Assembly: GCA_040387755.1 (NCBI GenBank)
Contig: JAZKDB010000002.1
Location: forward strand, 1,951,614 to 2,015,613
Origin: Rurimicrobium sp040387755
Lineage (GTDB): Bacteria > Bacteroidota > Bacteroidia > Chitinophagales > Chitinophagaceae
DNA: 64,000 nucleotides
Reading direction: 5' to 3'
Shown: positions 1 through 9,177 of the stretch, piece by piece
Layout: each line of letters starts with the position of its first letter
Numbering within the stretch: position 1 is the first letter of the stretch
Made by a program: the position numbers and the translations under genes
The notes under the pieces: generated by a model
Told to the model about the DNA's origin: nothing
What the model saw: the letters and a program-made list of their open reading frames with translations, nothing else
The model's database searches: none

Positions 1-2827
1 CACCTTTAGCAATTGCTTGTGTCAATGAAATCGGTGAGTTCATAAAACCATTTGAAACAACAGTTTCACTGCTATGAATTATTTGACCCAACATATTGGT
101 GACTACGATAGATGCTTGTCCAGTATACAGATTTTTCATTCGCCCTTTAATGCTAAAATTACCGTCGTTAGGATTAGGAGCAAGTACAGGTTTAAGATTG
201 TCTACTATTTGCGTTTTTGTTGATGCGGGAGACAAATTACCATCTATCAACATGAATCTTGTTGTAGGGGTCATTCCGGTAAATGTAGCCGAGAAGCCTA
301 CATAAGCTGTTCCCGTAATTACGGTTGGAATTACCGTTACCGAATTTAAGATGGTTATTGTAGAGTCCGTAAGCTCATCTGTTTTGAGTAGTTTTAAGGT
401 AGAGGGCATCACTCCAGCCAATTCGGCATTAGTGAAATAAATAGTAACTTGGTAGGTTGTTGTTTTGCCAGGATTATTAGGAGTAAACGAAATCTCTTTT
501 AATGATCTTTTTGCAGGAGAAAATATTGCTGGTACAAAACCGATGCCAGATCCAGTAATCGTTGTTTGTAAACAACCCAAATCGCTCGACATGTCTTTAA
601 TGCCCGCAATCAAGTTATTATTAGTCGCATTATAAAAGTAAACCTCTTCGCCTTTGTGCACATCCCAAGTGCGCGTGCTAGAAAACGCTGTTTCTATTGG
701 TGTAATAAGGTCAGGAATACTATCATTATTTTTCAGGTTGATTGTCATTGTATCAAAATCGGGATTGACAATAACATTACTGCCCAAAGGACTTAATGTA
801 AAATCAAGGATAATGTTCTTGCTGTCTTTAACTGCACCATTATCGAATACCGTCAAATCTGCATATTGTGTTGCAGTACTACCCAATGGGAAAGTCAAAC
901 TTGTTGCGCTCAATGTATAGTCTTTTCCCGAAATAGCAGTTCCGCCCGCAATGGTCAGATTAGCCGTCGGACTACCACCAACGAACGCTGGTCCAGAAGG
1001 TTTTAATCCTATTTTATATATAGTACTTGAAGGGCAGGATACAGAAGAAGAAAATTCACTGGTATCAAGGCTTACAAGTTCAAATTCTATAAAAGAGCAA
1101 GGAACATAAATAGCACCCACGCCCACTGCATACCAAGCATCAATCACACTTTTTACTTCGGGCGAGCATGTGCCATAGAGGGCTTCTGTAACAGCTATAG
1201 ATGCCGCACGGCAATCTGCATAAGTTGCCGTATTGCTAAGCACTAGTTCTGTTTGATAAAGTATGATTGGCGATTTTGTCCAGCCTAATCCTGTAACGGA
1301 ATATACACTTCCCTTATCATTGGTACCAGAGCCTCCTTCTGTCAGCAGGTAATAGAATTTATTGAGTACACCGCTATTATTGTGAACGCCGCATTGGTCA
1401 TTGGATGAAGTAGGGGTGCATCCTACCACATTATACCAATATGTGCCGCCATATGTATCAGGGTCGTTTTTTAGCTTTGGAAGATCCATACGGCGCAAGG
1501 GGTTTCCTGCACCTATTTCTTCTCCGATATACCATGTTCTTTTGGGCTGAGCGTCTGTTTCAAGAGGGTCGGCATAATGCTCAATTGTTGCAGCCCAGCA
1601 ATCGCTGAAGCCTTCATTCATGGCTCCCGATTCTTTAGTATATATTAAGTCAGAGGTAGCCGAACATACACCATGACCAATTTCGTGAGCAGTAACATCA
1701 AGGCTTGTTAAAGGGTCAAATCCTCCAGAGCCAGAACCTGAACCGTCTCCATAGGTCATAAATGCGCCATTCCAAAAAGCATTGTTGTAGTTAGTGCCAT
1801 AGTGTACATAGCTTTGAAGAATACTACCCATATCATCCCAACTATCCCGCCCATGTTCGCTCAGCCAATAATCATACACTTTTTCGGTACCCCATTGTGC
1901 ATCAAGTGCAATGTTGTGAGATGTAGCAGTTGGCCAAGTATTGGTAGGACTAGCAAAGTTGACAGCAGAGCTATAAGTAGTACTATTATTCATATTGAGC
2001 GTATAAATACCTCCACCTCTTGTTGAATCATAAAGTAAATAAGTAGTTCCGGGTTTTGCTGTTTCAAAAGCGACATTACCACTATATTTTGATACACCTG
2101 AGGCAGAAGTGTGTTTTATCAATGCATTTGAGAATAATACTTTTCCTGTAGCTGCATCAATAAAAACATGCTGACGGCTTAATGGCTTTTCGGCATAAAT
2201 ATCGAATCGGTATGCCAGGCGGATTTTTCTGTCTCCTTCACTGGTACTCATATCATCAATCCATACCAATACACCATGAGGCATAAAAGAAGTGTCCGGT
2301 TTTTTGTATAGTTGCTTAATAAACTCTTCTTCAGCGGGTATCTCCCACTTATAGAGCTGAGCACCTACAAACTTTTTTGCCAGTTCAAAAGCAGAGCGTT
2401 CTGCAATTGCTGCAGTGGTTGAAGGGTGGTTATTGAATGTGTAATAGTTACTGGTCAGAAGGCTTACAGCACCATTTTTTACCAATAAGGTTGCCCCTCC
2501 ATATTCTACCTTGATGCCTTTGTAATACTGAGTATAACGCATGGTGGTCAGGCCTGTTTTGGTAGTCGTATTGTGCTTGCTAATCATGACATTCTCTTTG
2601 CCATCAAGCCCCAGATATTGGGTAAACAAATCATTTGCGCTGCCTGAAGGTATATTTGATGCAGGCGCAAAGCGAATAGATTTGGCGGTATTGTCCAATG
2701 TATTTCTTTCTATAGAAAGAACTTTATTATCTGTCTGTTGTTGTGCCTGGGCTGACAAACCAGCTACAGCAGAGAGGCAGAGGCCTGAAAAGATTCGAGG
2801 CAGAAAACGCTTAGTAGAAAAAATCAT
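1..2827 (-). CDS. Secreted M4 (thermolysin-like) metallopeptidase with T9SS sorting domain, C-terminus cut by the window edge
   Basis: I translated this frame by hand. It opens at ATG 2827 and stays open to base 1, so at least 942 codons are present and the end is missing. A signal peptide (residues 1 to about 28, ending near AQA) is followed by an FTP/PepSY-type propeptide. The catalytic domain has the zinc motif HEIGH at residues 381-385 (bases 1673-1687) and the third ligand Glu405 in NEGFSD, the thermolysin spacing. A later HNNSG segment matches the catalytic His231 region of thermolysin. After the peptidase comes a Calx-beta-like stretch, then a C-terminal segment starting LAPNPNDGNFSI, typical of a type A T9SS sorting domain. 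It is therefore probably exported through the outer membrane and processed. The exact substrate is unknown. Confidence 0.93.
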   Translation of the reverse strand, partial: MIFSTKRFLPRIFSGLCLSAVAGLSAQAQQQTDNKVLSIERNTLDNTAKSIRFAPASNIPSGSANDLFTQYLGLDGKENVMISKHNTTTKTGLTTMRYTQYYKGIKVEYGGATLLVKNGAVSLLTSNYYTFNNHPSTTAAIAERSAFELAKKFVGAQLYKWEIPAEEEFIKQLYKKPDTSFMPHGVLVWIDDMSTSEGDRKIRLAYRFDIYAEKPLSRQHVFIDAATGKVLFSNALIKHTSASGVSKYSGNVAFETAKPGTTYLLYDSTRGGGIYTLNMNNSTTYSSAVNFASPTNTWPTATSHNIALDAQWGTEKVYDYWLSEHGRDSWDDMGSILQSYVHYGTNYNNAFWNGAFMTYGDGSGSGSGGFDPLTSLDVTAHEIGHGVCSATSDLIYTKESGAMNEGFSDCWAATIEHYADPLETDAQPKRTWYIGEEIGAGNPLRRMDLPKLKNDPDTYGGTYWYNVVGCTPTSSNDQCGVHNNSGVLNKFYYLLTEGGSGTNDKGSVYSVTGLGWTKSPIILYQTELVLSNTATYADCRAASIAVTEALYGTCSPEVKSVIDAWYAVGVGAIYVPCSFIEFELVSLDTSEFSSSVSCPSSTIYKIGLKPSGPAFVGGSPTANLTIAGGTAISGKDYTLSATSLTFPLGSTATQYADLTVFDNGAVKDSKNIILDFTLSPLGSNVIVNPDFDTMTINLKNNDSIPDLITPIETAFSSTRTWDVHKGEEVYFYNATNNNLIAGIKDMSSDLGCLQTTITGSGIGFVPAIFSPAKRSLKEISFTPNNPGKTTTYQVTIYFTNAELAGVMPSTLKLLKTDELTDSTITILNSVTVIPTVITGTAYVGFSATFTGMTPTTRFMLIDGNLSPASTKTQIVDNLKPVLAPNPNDGNFSIKGRMKNLYTGQASIVVTNMLGQIIHSSETVVSNGFMNSPISLTQAIAKG

Positions 2828-3048
2828 ATTTTAAGGTTTGGTGATAAAACTTGCACAAGTTAATGTTTTTTTACTTATGTGTAACAGAAAAACATAGTCA
2901 GGAAGCAAATATGTTTTCAGCCATCTGAAAATCGGTATTAGGAGCTGCTTTTGAGATAATGTGCTGGGTTTTTGTTTCATTTCAAACACAAACTTTGGTT
3001 ATTATTGTAAGAGAAATTCGAAATTTATACGTATTAAAATTCTGCAAA

Positions 3049-3957
3049 ATGAAACGCATTAAAATAATATTAGCGCTGCTGATTGTTTTTTTCGTTACAC
3101 GGTCAATTGCTCAGCAATTGGGTTCAGGCCATGAAAAACTGAGGAAGGATTTGACTCAAATTATAAAGCCGTTTAAGGCCAAAGTAGGAATAGTGATTAT
3201 AAGTATTGAAGACAGTGCCGTTATTGCCATCAATAACAACCATCATTACCCAATGTTAAGTGTGTATAAATTTCCTTTGGCATTGGCGGTTTTGGATAAG
3301 GTAGATAAGGGAACTGTTTCTTTACAACAAAAGATAAAAATTACCGCAGAAGATTTGAACGCAAATACCTGGAGTCCTTTAAGAACAAAGTATCCTGAAG
3401 GAAATATTGAAATGAGTATTGCCGAATTGCTGGACTATACGGTATCTCAAAGCGACAATAATACCTGTGATATTCTATTTCGATTTTTGGGTGGTACAAT
3501 GCAGGTCAATAATTATATCCACGGATTGGGTGTCAGCCAAATCTCTATTGCAGCCACCGAAGAAGAAATGAGTAAATCATGGGAAGTTCAATATACCAAT
3601 TGGACAGAACCACTGGCAATGGCTAATCTTTTGGAAGGCTTTTACCATGGTGTTTATTTGTCAGATTCAAGTACCCATTTTCTGATGAAGCTGATGGTGG
3701 AATCTTCAAACAGTGTAAATAGGTTGAAAAAATATTTGCCGGAACATGTCGTGTTGGCACATAAAACCGGCACATCGAATACAAATAAAAAAGGGATGGC
3801 CGCAGCGGTAAATGATGTTGGAATTGTTACACTTCCCGACGGGCGGCATCTTGCTATAACTGTTTTTGTTTCAGATACGTATGAAAAATTTGAAACCAAC
3901 GAAGTTATTATTGCAAATATTGCGAAAGCAACCCTCAATCATTTTATGAGTAGATAG
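3049..3957 (+). CDS. Class A beta-lactamase, subclass A2-like (CfxA/CepA/PER group)
   Basis: A periplasmic serine hydrolase of about 302 aa, the usual length for Bacteroidota class A2 enzymes. The start at ATG 3049 is chosen because it begins a clean signal peptide (MKRIKIILALLIVFF... to about residue 22). An upstream in-frame ATG at 2959 would add 30 residues ahead of the signal. All three class A motifs are visible: SxxK as SVYK near residues 71-74, SDN near 135-137 and KTG near 239-241. The omega-loop glutamate is likely one of the EEE residues near 171-173. The expected reaction is hydrolysis of beta-lactams, cephalosporins being the usual preference of this subclass. The gene stands alone, with no linked LysR or BlaI regulator, and is convergent with the GH3 gene. 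Spectrum cannot be judged from sequence. Confidence 0.9.
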   Translation: MKRIKIILALLIVFFVTRSIAQQLGSGHEKLRKDLTQIIKPFKAKVGIVIISIEDSAVIAINNNHHYPMLSVYKFPLALAVLDKVDKGTVSLQQKIKITAEDLNANTWSPLRTKYPEGNIEMSIAELLDYTVSQSDNNTCDILFRFLGGTMQVNNYIHGLGVSQISIAATEEEMSKSWEVQYTNWTEPLAMANLLEGFYHGVYLSDSSTHFLMKLMVESSNSVNRLKKYLPEHVVLAHKTGTSNTNKKGMAAAVNDVGIVTLPDGRHLAITVFVSDTYEKFETNEVIIANIAKATLNHFMSR

Positions 3958-3977
3958 TATTGAGCTGCATGAGTGGC

Positions 3978-5480
3978 TTATACTTTTGCAACAGCCAATA
4001 AACCTTCTGCCAACTTGCGGTCGTTGCTCAAGCGGGGCACTTTGTTTTGTCCGCCCAGCTTCCCTATACTGCGCATATATTCAATAAATGCTTTGGGTTG
4101 CAATGAACTTATATGCAGCGTTTGTAAAATGCCTCCACGGATAAGGTCGTCGTAATACACATTCTTTTCGCGCAGTACATTGTCAAGCGTAAGGGCAAAA
4201 GCATTCATATTATCGGGTTCCTGCTCAAAAGAAATCAACCATTCGTGATAAGGTAATGAACCGTCTGTAGTTTGTATCATCGGAGCCACGGTAAACTCCA
4301 CAATATGTGCATTGTGCTCTTTGGAAGCAATGCGCATCGCATGCTCTACCTCTTCGGCAATAACATGCTCGCCAAAAGCAGAAATGAAATGTTTGGTGCG
4401 GCCGGTTACTACAATACGATAAGGCTCAAGACTGACAAACTTCACCGTATCGCCAATATTGTAACCCCATAGGCCAGCATTGCTATTGATGATGAGCGCA
4501 TAATTTTCGCCCAATTTTACTTCAGATAAAGTAAGTCTGGTAGGACTTTCGTTAAAGATTTCACCTGCTGGAATGAATTCAAAAAAGATACCCGAATTAG
4601 TATTGAGTAAAAGGCCTTCTTCGTTTTGAGAATCCTGAAAGGCAAAGAAGCCTTCCGATGCAGGGAAAGTTTCAATCGTATCTACATGCCCGCCAATGCT
4701 CTCCATCAGCTTGGCCCGATAGGGCTCGAAGTTGACACCTCCATGTGCAATTACCTGCAGGTTAGGAAATTGTTCTTTAATTGTTTTTCCTTCGTTGGCT
4801 TCTATCAGCCAGTCAAAGTACATCTGCATCCAGGGTGGTATACCGCTGATGAGACGCATATCTTGCTTGCTGGTCTCTTCTACTATTTTGCGCAGTTTGG
4901 CTTCCCAGTCTTCTATGCAATTGGTTTCGAAACTGGGCATTTGATTTTTGCGCAGATAGCCCGGAACGAAGTGATTGACAATACCCGATAGTCGTCCTGT
5001 AGGGATGCCACCTACCCTTTCGAGTGTGGGCGAGCCGGAGAGGAAAATCATTTTACCATCGGCAAATTCGGGCTTGCCGGTTTCGGCCATATAATTGAGT
5101 AAGGCATATTTGGCCGTGTCAATATGGTTATCGATAGAGTATTTGGTGATGGGGATATATTTGACACCGCTGGTGGTACCTGATGTTTTGGCAAAATAAA
5201 TCGGCTTGCCTTTCCACAGTACATTTTCGGTGCCGTTTTTAATTTGTTCTATATAATCTTTGATGCCCTCATAATCGCGGATAGGAACAGCTGCTGTATA
5301 TTCGGCATGGGTATTGACATCTGTAAGGTGATGATCTTTGCCAAAAATGGTTTTACGGCCGTCCTTTAGTTGTTGGAGGAAAATGCTTTGCTGGTCGGCA
5401 AGGGCATTGGCCATATTCCTGCGTATTTTTTTTTGGATGACCGCAGCATAGGGCTTGGCCAAAAAGGATTTCAATTTCAC
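3978..5480 (-). CDS. GH3 auxin-responsive-promoter family protein
   Basis: A 500-aa protein of the GH3 family, relatives of acyl-adenylate-forming ligases. In plants these conjugate amino acids to jasmonate or auxin; the bacterial substrates are unknown. Visible features are the phosphate-binding segment KTSGTTSG near residue 94, a conserved ASEGFFAF segment in the middle, and the GRTKHFISAFGEH segment typical of the family's C-terminal half. The length fits full-length bacterial members. The start codon is GTG (bases 5478-5480); no ATG lies close by in frame upstream. The gene is monocistronic, with only about 20 bp to the convergent beta-lactamase gene. Family membership is secure but the biochemical role is not. 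Confidence 0.9.
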   Translation of the reverse strand: MKLKSFLAKPYAAVIQKKIRRNMANALADQQSIFLQQLKDGRKTIFGKDHHLTDVNTHAEYTAAVPIRDYEGIKDYIEQIKNGTENVLWKGKPIYFAKTSGTTSGVKYIPITKYSIDNHIDTAKYALLNYMAETGKPEFADGKMIFLSGSPTLERVGGIPTGRLSGIVNHFVPGYLRKNQMPSFETNCIEDWEAKLRKIVEETSKQDMRLISGIPPWMQMYFDWLIEANEGKTIKEQFPNLQVIAHGGVNFEPYRAKLMESIGGHVDTIETFPASEGFFAFQDSQNEEGLLLNTNSGIFFEFIPAGEIFNESPTRLTLSEVKLGENYALIINSNAGLWGYNIGDTVKFVSLEPYRIVVTGRTKHFISAFGEHVIAEEVEHAMRIASKEHNAHIVEFTVAPMIQTTDGSLPYHEWLISFEQEPDNMNAFALTLDNVLREKNVYYDDLIRGGILQTLHISSLQPKAFIEYMRSIGKLGGQNKVPRLSNDRKLAEGLLAVAKV

Positions 5481-5623
5481 AACAACTCAGTTTTTGTAAA
5501 GATGGGTAAATGTACAAAATTTTTTGGGGCCTGGGTTTGAGCTTCTGTTGTGGATTATACTGAGCCTGGTTGAAGTGCTTCAGAAGATTGAAATTTTCTT
5601 CTGAGCTATATGCATTGAAATGA

Positions 5624-5646
5624 CCATTTCTGATTATCAGAAATGG
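5624..5646. terminator. Hairpin, possible bidirectional terminator
   Basis: A 10-bp perfect stem (CCATTTCTGA with TCAGAAATGG) and a 3-nt loop lie between the GH3 gene's 5' side and the small gene ending at 5713. The following bases are T-rich on either strand but there is no long T-run, so terminator function is only likely. Confidence 0.45.
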
Positions 5647-5712
5647 CCTCTTTATATTTTGGAATGCTTTTGTTTAGTGCTTACTTTACGATACTCTAAA
5701 CCGAACGGAAAT

Positions 5713-5892
5713 TTAGTTGTTTATTTTTAAGGTAATAAAAGCGGTAGGCATCCACCAAAGATTTACTCCAAAGGCTACAGAAACAATCTCATAACCTTCC
5801 TCGGATTTTTCCTTTAAAGTTCTTTCTACATCACTTGTCAATTTATCCGTTGACCACATGGTGGATATTTTAATGATTCTGAATTTTGTCAT
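5713..5892 (-). CDS. Small DUF4177-like protein
   Basis: A 59-aa protein if ATG 5892 is used. The frame is open to 5976, but the extra N-terminal 28 residues look non-coding (F/I-rich, basic). The body has the strand-helix-strand layout of DUF4177-type proteins. It starts with a beta strand (KFRIIKIS), then a helix TSDVERTLKEKSEEG, then the characteristic GYEIVSVAFG and a final strand AFITLKI. The function of such proteins is unknown. It is isolated, with about 340 bp of apparently non-coding DNA upstream. A CAAACGTA at 6020-6027 could be a -7 box on this strand. Confidence is moderate because of the short length. Confidence 0.55.
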   Translation of the reverse strand: MTKFRIIKISTMWSTDKLTSDVERTLKEKSEEGYEIVSVAFGVNLWWMPTAFITLKINN

Positions 5893-6236
5893 TTTTATTG
5901 TTTTAAAAGAGTTCTTTATTGTAATAGGATGATCGAAAATAAGCTTTTCAATTGCACAAAATAGCGGGAGAAACACAAATAAATTATAAGTGCTTTTTAA
6001 GCTATTGCTGCAGATAAGCCAAACGTAAAAACATCTTTTTGCATTGCTTTTTGCATCGTTTTGACATTTAGATCAAAAAACCCGGCACTCATTTGTTCAT
6101 TATTATACCAGTATCGACCCTAAAATCACCCTGATTGCCATTTGTATAGCATCATCAATGGTTTAGGCCATTTCCCTTAACTTTGGCTTCCTTTTCAGAA
6201 AAAGGTTAAAAACAAAAAATTAAAACATCAAAATAA
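5893..6236. other. Intergenic region without a convincing gene
   Basis: About 340 bp between divergent genes. I see a possible minus-strand -7 box (CAAACGTA, 6020-6027) for the small gene and a plus-strand -7 box at 6178-6185 for the thiolase. No ORF with protein-like composition, no tRNA and no strong hairpin was found. Confidence 0.6.
6178..6185 (+). promoter_or_regulatory. Bacteroidota -7 box (TAACTTTG) of the thiolase gene
   Basis: TAACTTTG matches the TAnnTTTG consensus and lies 51 bp upstream of the thiolase ATG. No TTTG -33 element is seen at the ideal 19-21 bp spacing, so the call rests on the -7 box alone. Confidence 0.5.
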
Positions 6237-7415
6237 ATGAAAGAAGTAGTTATTGTTTCGGCGGTACGTACGCCAATGGGTAGTTGGGGTGGTTCTTTAA
6301 AAGATTTTTCGGCCACACAATTGGGTGGAATTGCTATCAAAGGCGCTTTGGAGCGCATAGGCCTTGATGGTAAAGAAGTGAATGAAGTAATGATGGGTTG
6401 TGTGATGCAGGCTAATCTGGGTCAGGCTCCTGCACGTCAGGCATCTAAATTTGCCGGTTTACCGGACAATGTTATTGCCACTACCGTAAATAAAGTATGT
6501 GCCAGTGGTATGAAGGCTGTAATGCTTGCTGCTCAAAACATTATGTTGGGCGATGCCGATGTAATTGTAGCCGGTGGTATGGAAAGTATGAGCAATGTGC
6601 CTTTTTATAATGCCAACCAACGTTGGGGTAATAAATATGGTAATGTAACGATGATTGATGGCCTTGCCAAAGATGGCCTTACCGATGTATATCACAACTA
6701 CCCTATGGGTAATGCTGCAGAACTTTGTGCGGCCGAAATGAATATCAGCCGCGAGGCACAGGATGCTTTCGCAATACAAAGCTACACCCGTAGTCAGGCA
6801 TCGGTGAGCGAAGGTAAATTTGACAGTGAGATAATTCCTGTAGCTATTCCTCAACGTGGTGGTGAACCCAAAATGTTTGCCCGTGACGAAGAACCGTTTA
6901 ATGTAAAATTTGATAAAATTCCCGGCCTTAAATCGGCGTTTATCAAAGACGGTAGTGTGACTGCTGCCAATGCTTCAACGATGAACGACGGTGCTTCTGC
7001 ATTAATCCTGATGAGCGCTGAAAAAGCTGCAGCTTTGGGTCTTAAGCCATTAGCGCGTATCAAAGGTTTTGCTGATGCAGAGCAGGCTCCTGAGTGGTTT
7101 ACTACTTCTCCTTCTGTGGCTGTACCAAAAGCAGTTGCAAAAGCGGGTTTAAACATGGACGACATCAGTTTTTATGAATTGAACGAAGCATTCAGCGTAG
7201 TTGGTTTGGCCAATTGTGAGATTATGAAACTTAAATCGGAACAAGTGAATGTATTGGGCGGTGCAGTTGCTCTTGGTCATCCATTGGGCAGCAGCGGGTC
7301 TCGTATTATTGTTACTTTGCTCAATGTCTTGAATCAGAACAATGCACAGTATGGTGCAGCAGGTATCTGCAATGGTGGCGGCGGAGCAAGCGCTATAGTT
7401 ATCGAGCGCCTTTAA
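6237..7415 (+). CDS. Acetyl-CoA C-acetyltransferase (thiolase II family)
   Basis: A 392-aa thiolase, full length for the family. The nucleophilic cysteine sits in VNKVCASGMKAV near residue 88. The second conserved block GGAVALGHPLGSSGSR carries the catalytic His, and CNGGGGASA near the C-terminus carries the second catalytic Cys. NEAFSV, another family motif, is also present. The enzyme condenses two acetyl-CoA to acetoacetyl-CoA or runs the reverse thiolysis. The neighbouring polyprenyl synthetase does not prove a mevalonate role, since Bacteroidota of this type often use it in fatty-acid or ketone metabolism. A strong terminator follows directly, so it is probably a single-gene transcript. 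Confidence 0.95.
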   Translation: MKEVVIVSAVRTPMGSWGGSLKDFSATQLGGIAIKGALERIGLDGKEVNEVMMGCVMQANLGQAPARQASKFAGLPDNVIATTVNKVCASGMKAVMLAAQNIMLGDADVIVAGGMESMSNVPFYNANQRWGNKYGNVTMIDGLAKDGLTDVYHNYPMGNAAELCAAEMNISREAQDAFAIQSYTRSQASVSEGKFDSEIIPVAIPQRGGEPKMFARDEEPFNVKFDKIPGLKSAFIKDGSVTAANASTMNDGASALILMSAEKAAALGLKPLARIKGFADAEQAPEWFTTSPSVAVPKAVAKAGLNMDDISFYELNEAFSVVGLANCEIMKLKSEQVNVLGGAVALGHPLGSSGSRIIVTLLNVLNQNNAQYGAAGICNGGGGASAIVIERL

Positions 7416-7429
7416 TTTTTTACTTTTTG

Positions 7430-7466
7430 AGAAAGGTCTTTACTGATAAAAGGTAAAGACCTTTCT
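7430..7466 (+). terminator. Rho-independent terminator after the thiolase gene
   Basis: A perfect 13-14-bp stem (AGAAAGGTCTTTAC paired with GTAAAGACCTTTCT) with a 9-nt loop, followed by T-rich sequence, 15 bp after the thiolase stop codon. Confidence 0.85.
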
Positions 7467-7494
7467 TTTCAATATCCAATAGGTCTTCTATTTT

Positions 7495-8463
7495 ATGCAG
7501 TCTTTTCGTAGCCTTGTTCAGCAATTTGAGCAAAGAATTATTGCCCCGGATTTATTTCCCCAGCAGCCCGCCAATCTGTATGACCCTTGCCGCTATTTGT
7601 TATCCCTGGGAGGCAAACGAGTGCGCCCGGCAGCATGTTTGATGGCCAATGAATTGTTTACGGATATTGAAGAATGTGCCTGGCATGCAGCCATTGCGAT
7701 AGAGCTTTTTCATAATTTCACTTTGATTCATGATGATATCATGGACAAAGCTCCTTTGCGTAGAGGCTTCGAAACGATTCATTCAAAATATGGTTTGACT
7801 GCTGGCATATTGGGTGGCGATGCGATGAGTATTTATGCATACCAGCATTTGTCTTTTGTAGAAGTTAATTTTAGGAAAGTATTGGAGGTCTTTAATACTA
7901 CTGCTATAGAAGTGTGTGACGGACAGCAGATGGATATGGATTTCGAACAGCGCAATGATGTGACTAGTGAAGAATATATCGAAATGATATCGTTGAAAAC
8001 TTCGGTATTGTTAGCTGCCAGTATGAAGATAGGAGCTCTGGTAGCGGGTGCCTCAGAAGAGAATTGTAATAAAATCTATGAGTTTGGAAAGAATCTGGGC
8101 ATTGCCTTCCAGCTACAGGATGATTATCTTGATGCCTTTGGCTCTTCATCAAAATTGGGCAAGCAAAAGGGAGGTGATATTATCGCCAACAAAAAGACGT
8201 ATTTACATATTCAGGCTTTGCAGGCTGCATCGGCAAATCAGTTAGCGGAAATAGAATCATGGTTACTTTCGGAGCAAAACGATGAAAAAGTACCCGCAAT
8301 GCTTGGATTGTTTGAAGCCACAGGAGCTCATATTAAATGCAGAGAGGCTGTTGAGCACTATTCTCAAAGAGCATTTAAGAATCTGGAAGACATAGGAGTG
8401 CCAGAAGATAAGAAACAACATTTGCATGCTTTGGCTTTTGAATTGCTCAACCGCGAACAATAA
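7495..8463 (+). CDS. Polyprenyl (geranylgeranyl/farnesyl-type) diphosphate synthase
   Basis: A 322-aa all-helical trans-prenyltransferase. The first aspartate-rich motif is DDIMD at residues 80-84, followed by LRRG. The second is LQDDYLDAFG near residue 205. GGKRVRP near residue 39 binds the isopentenyl diphosphate. The enzyme joins isopentenyl diphosphate to an allylic diphosphate to make precursors for quinones, carotenoids or lipid carriers. Chain length cannot be read with confidence from sequence. ATG 7495 gives the expected N-terminus. The comF-like gene follows 10 bp downstream, so the two are probably co-transcribed. Confidence 0.93.
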   Translation: MQSFRSLVQQFEQRIIAPDLFPQQPANLYDPCRYLLSLGGKRVRPAACLMANELFTDIEECAWHAAIAIELFHNFTLIHDDIMDKAPLRRGFETIHSKYGLTAGILGGDAMSIYAYQHLSFVEVNFRKVLEVFNTTAIEVCDGQQMDMDFEQRNDVTSEEYIEMISLKTSVLLAASMKIGALVAGASEENCNKIYEFGKNLGIAFQLQDDYLDAFGSSSKLGKQKGGDIIANKKTYLHIQALQAASANQLAEIESWLLSEQNDEKVPAMLGLFEATGAHIKCREAVEHYSQRAFKNLEDIGVPEDKKQHLHALAFELLNREQ

Positions 8464-8472
8464 TACAATCGT

Positions 8473-9177
8473 TTGAAAAAAACACTGCAAAGTATATGGA
8501 GTGGTATGCTTCATTTTGTTTATCCCCGACTATGTATCGGGTGCAACAAGTCTTTGCTGGATCAGGAACAGATACTTTGCCTGGAATGTGCTAATGAATT
8601 ACCGCTTACCAACTATCACCATATTCAGGAAAACGAAACTGCAAGTCGCTTCGCCGGAAGAATAAAGTTCAACCACGCCACATCCTTTGCTTATTTTTCT
8701 AAGGATGGTTTGCTACAGAAATTATTGCATGAATTTAAGTATAAAAATAACAAAGCTGCCGGTGTTTTTATGGCAAGACGTTTTGCCTATGCACTCCAAA
8801 AGACAGATTGGATAAAGGAGATAGACTTGCTGATACCTGTGCCTTTGTACAGATCCAAACTGAATGAACGAGGGTATAATCAAAGTGAAATTATAGCAAA
8901 GACCCTTTCCTCGGTTTTGCGAATTGAAATTGATATTGTTTCTTTAGCAAGAGTAACAAACACAGATAGTCAGGTACGAAAATCTCGGGCAGACCGTGCT
9001 AAAAACATGAATCATGCGTTTAGTGTTGGCAACATGGATAATCTAAAGGGGAAGCATATTTTAATTATTGACGATGTGCTGACAACGGGAGCTACAATAG
9101 AAGCCTGCTCAGCGGCATTGCAATCGGTAGAGGGGCTTCAGTTCAGCATTGCTACAGTCGGTATTGCTATTGATTAG
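8473..9177 (+). CDS. ComF family phosphoribosyltransferase-like protein
   Basis: A 234-aa protein with the ComF layout. An N-terminal zinc-finger-like region has CIGC near residue 22 and CLEC near residue 38. A type I phosphoribosyltransferase domain follows, whose PRPP loop is IIDDVLTTGAT near residues 196-206. RGYNQSE is a further family signature. ComF proteins are linked to DNA uptake during natural transformation, though their precise activity is unresolved. The frame begins at TTG 8473; ATG 8506 (residue 12) is an alternative start that would still keep the zinc finger. The last 4 bases overlap the convergent gene. Confidence 0.9.
   Translation: MKKTLQSIWSGMLHFVYPRLCIGCNKSLLDQEQILCLECANELPLTNYHHIQENETASRFAGRIKFNHATSFAYFSKDGLLQKLLHEFKYKNNKAAGVFMARRFAYALQKTDWIKEIDLLIPVPLYRSKLNERGYNQSEIIAKTLSSVLRIEIDIVSLARVTNTDSQVRKSRADRAKNMNHAFSVGNMDNLKGKHILIIDDVLTTGATIEACSAALQSVEGLQFSIATVGIAID

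Noticed and set aside
2541..2834. A 97-aa plus-strand ORF opposite the M4 peptidase start
   Set aside because: The peptidase signal peptide and propeptide lie on the minus strand here; the ORF is its shadow.
4626..4991. A 121-aa plus-strand ORF within the GH3 gene
   Set aside because: It is antisense to a well supported 500-aa gene and has no signal or motif.
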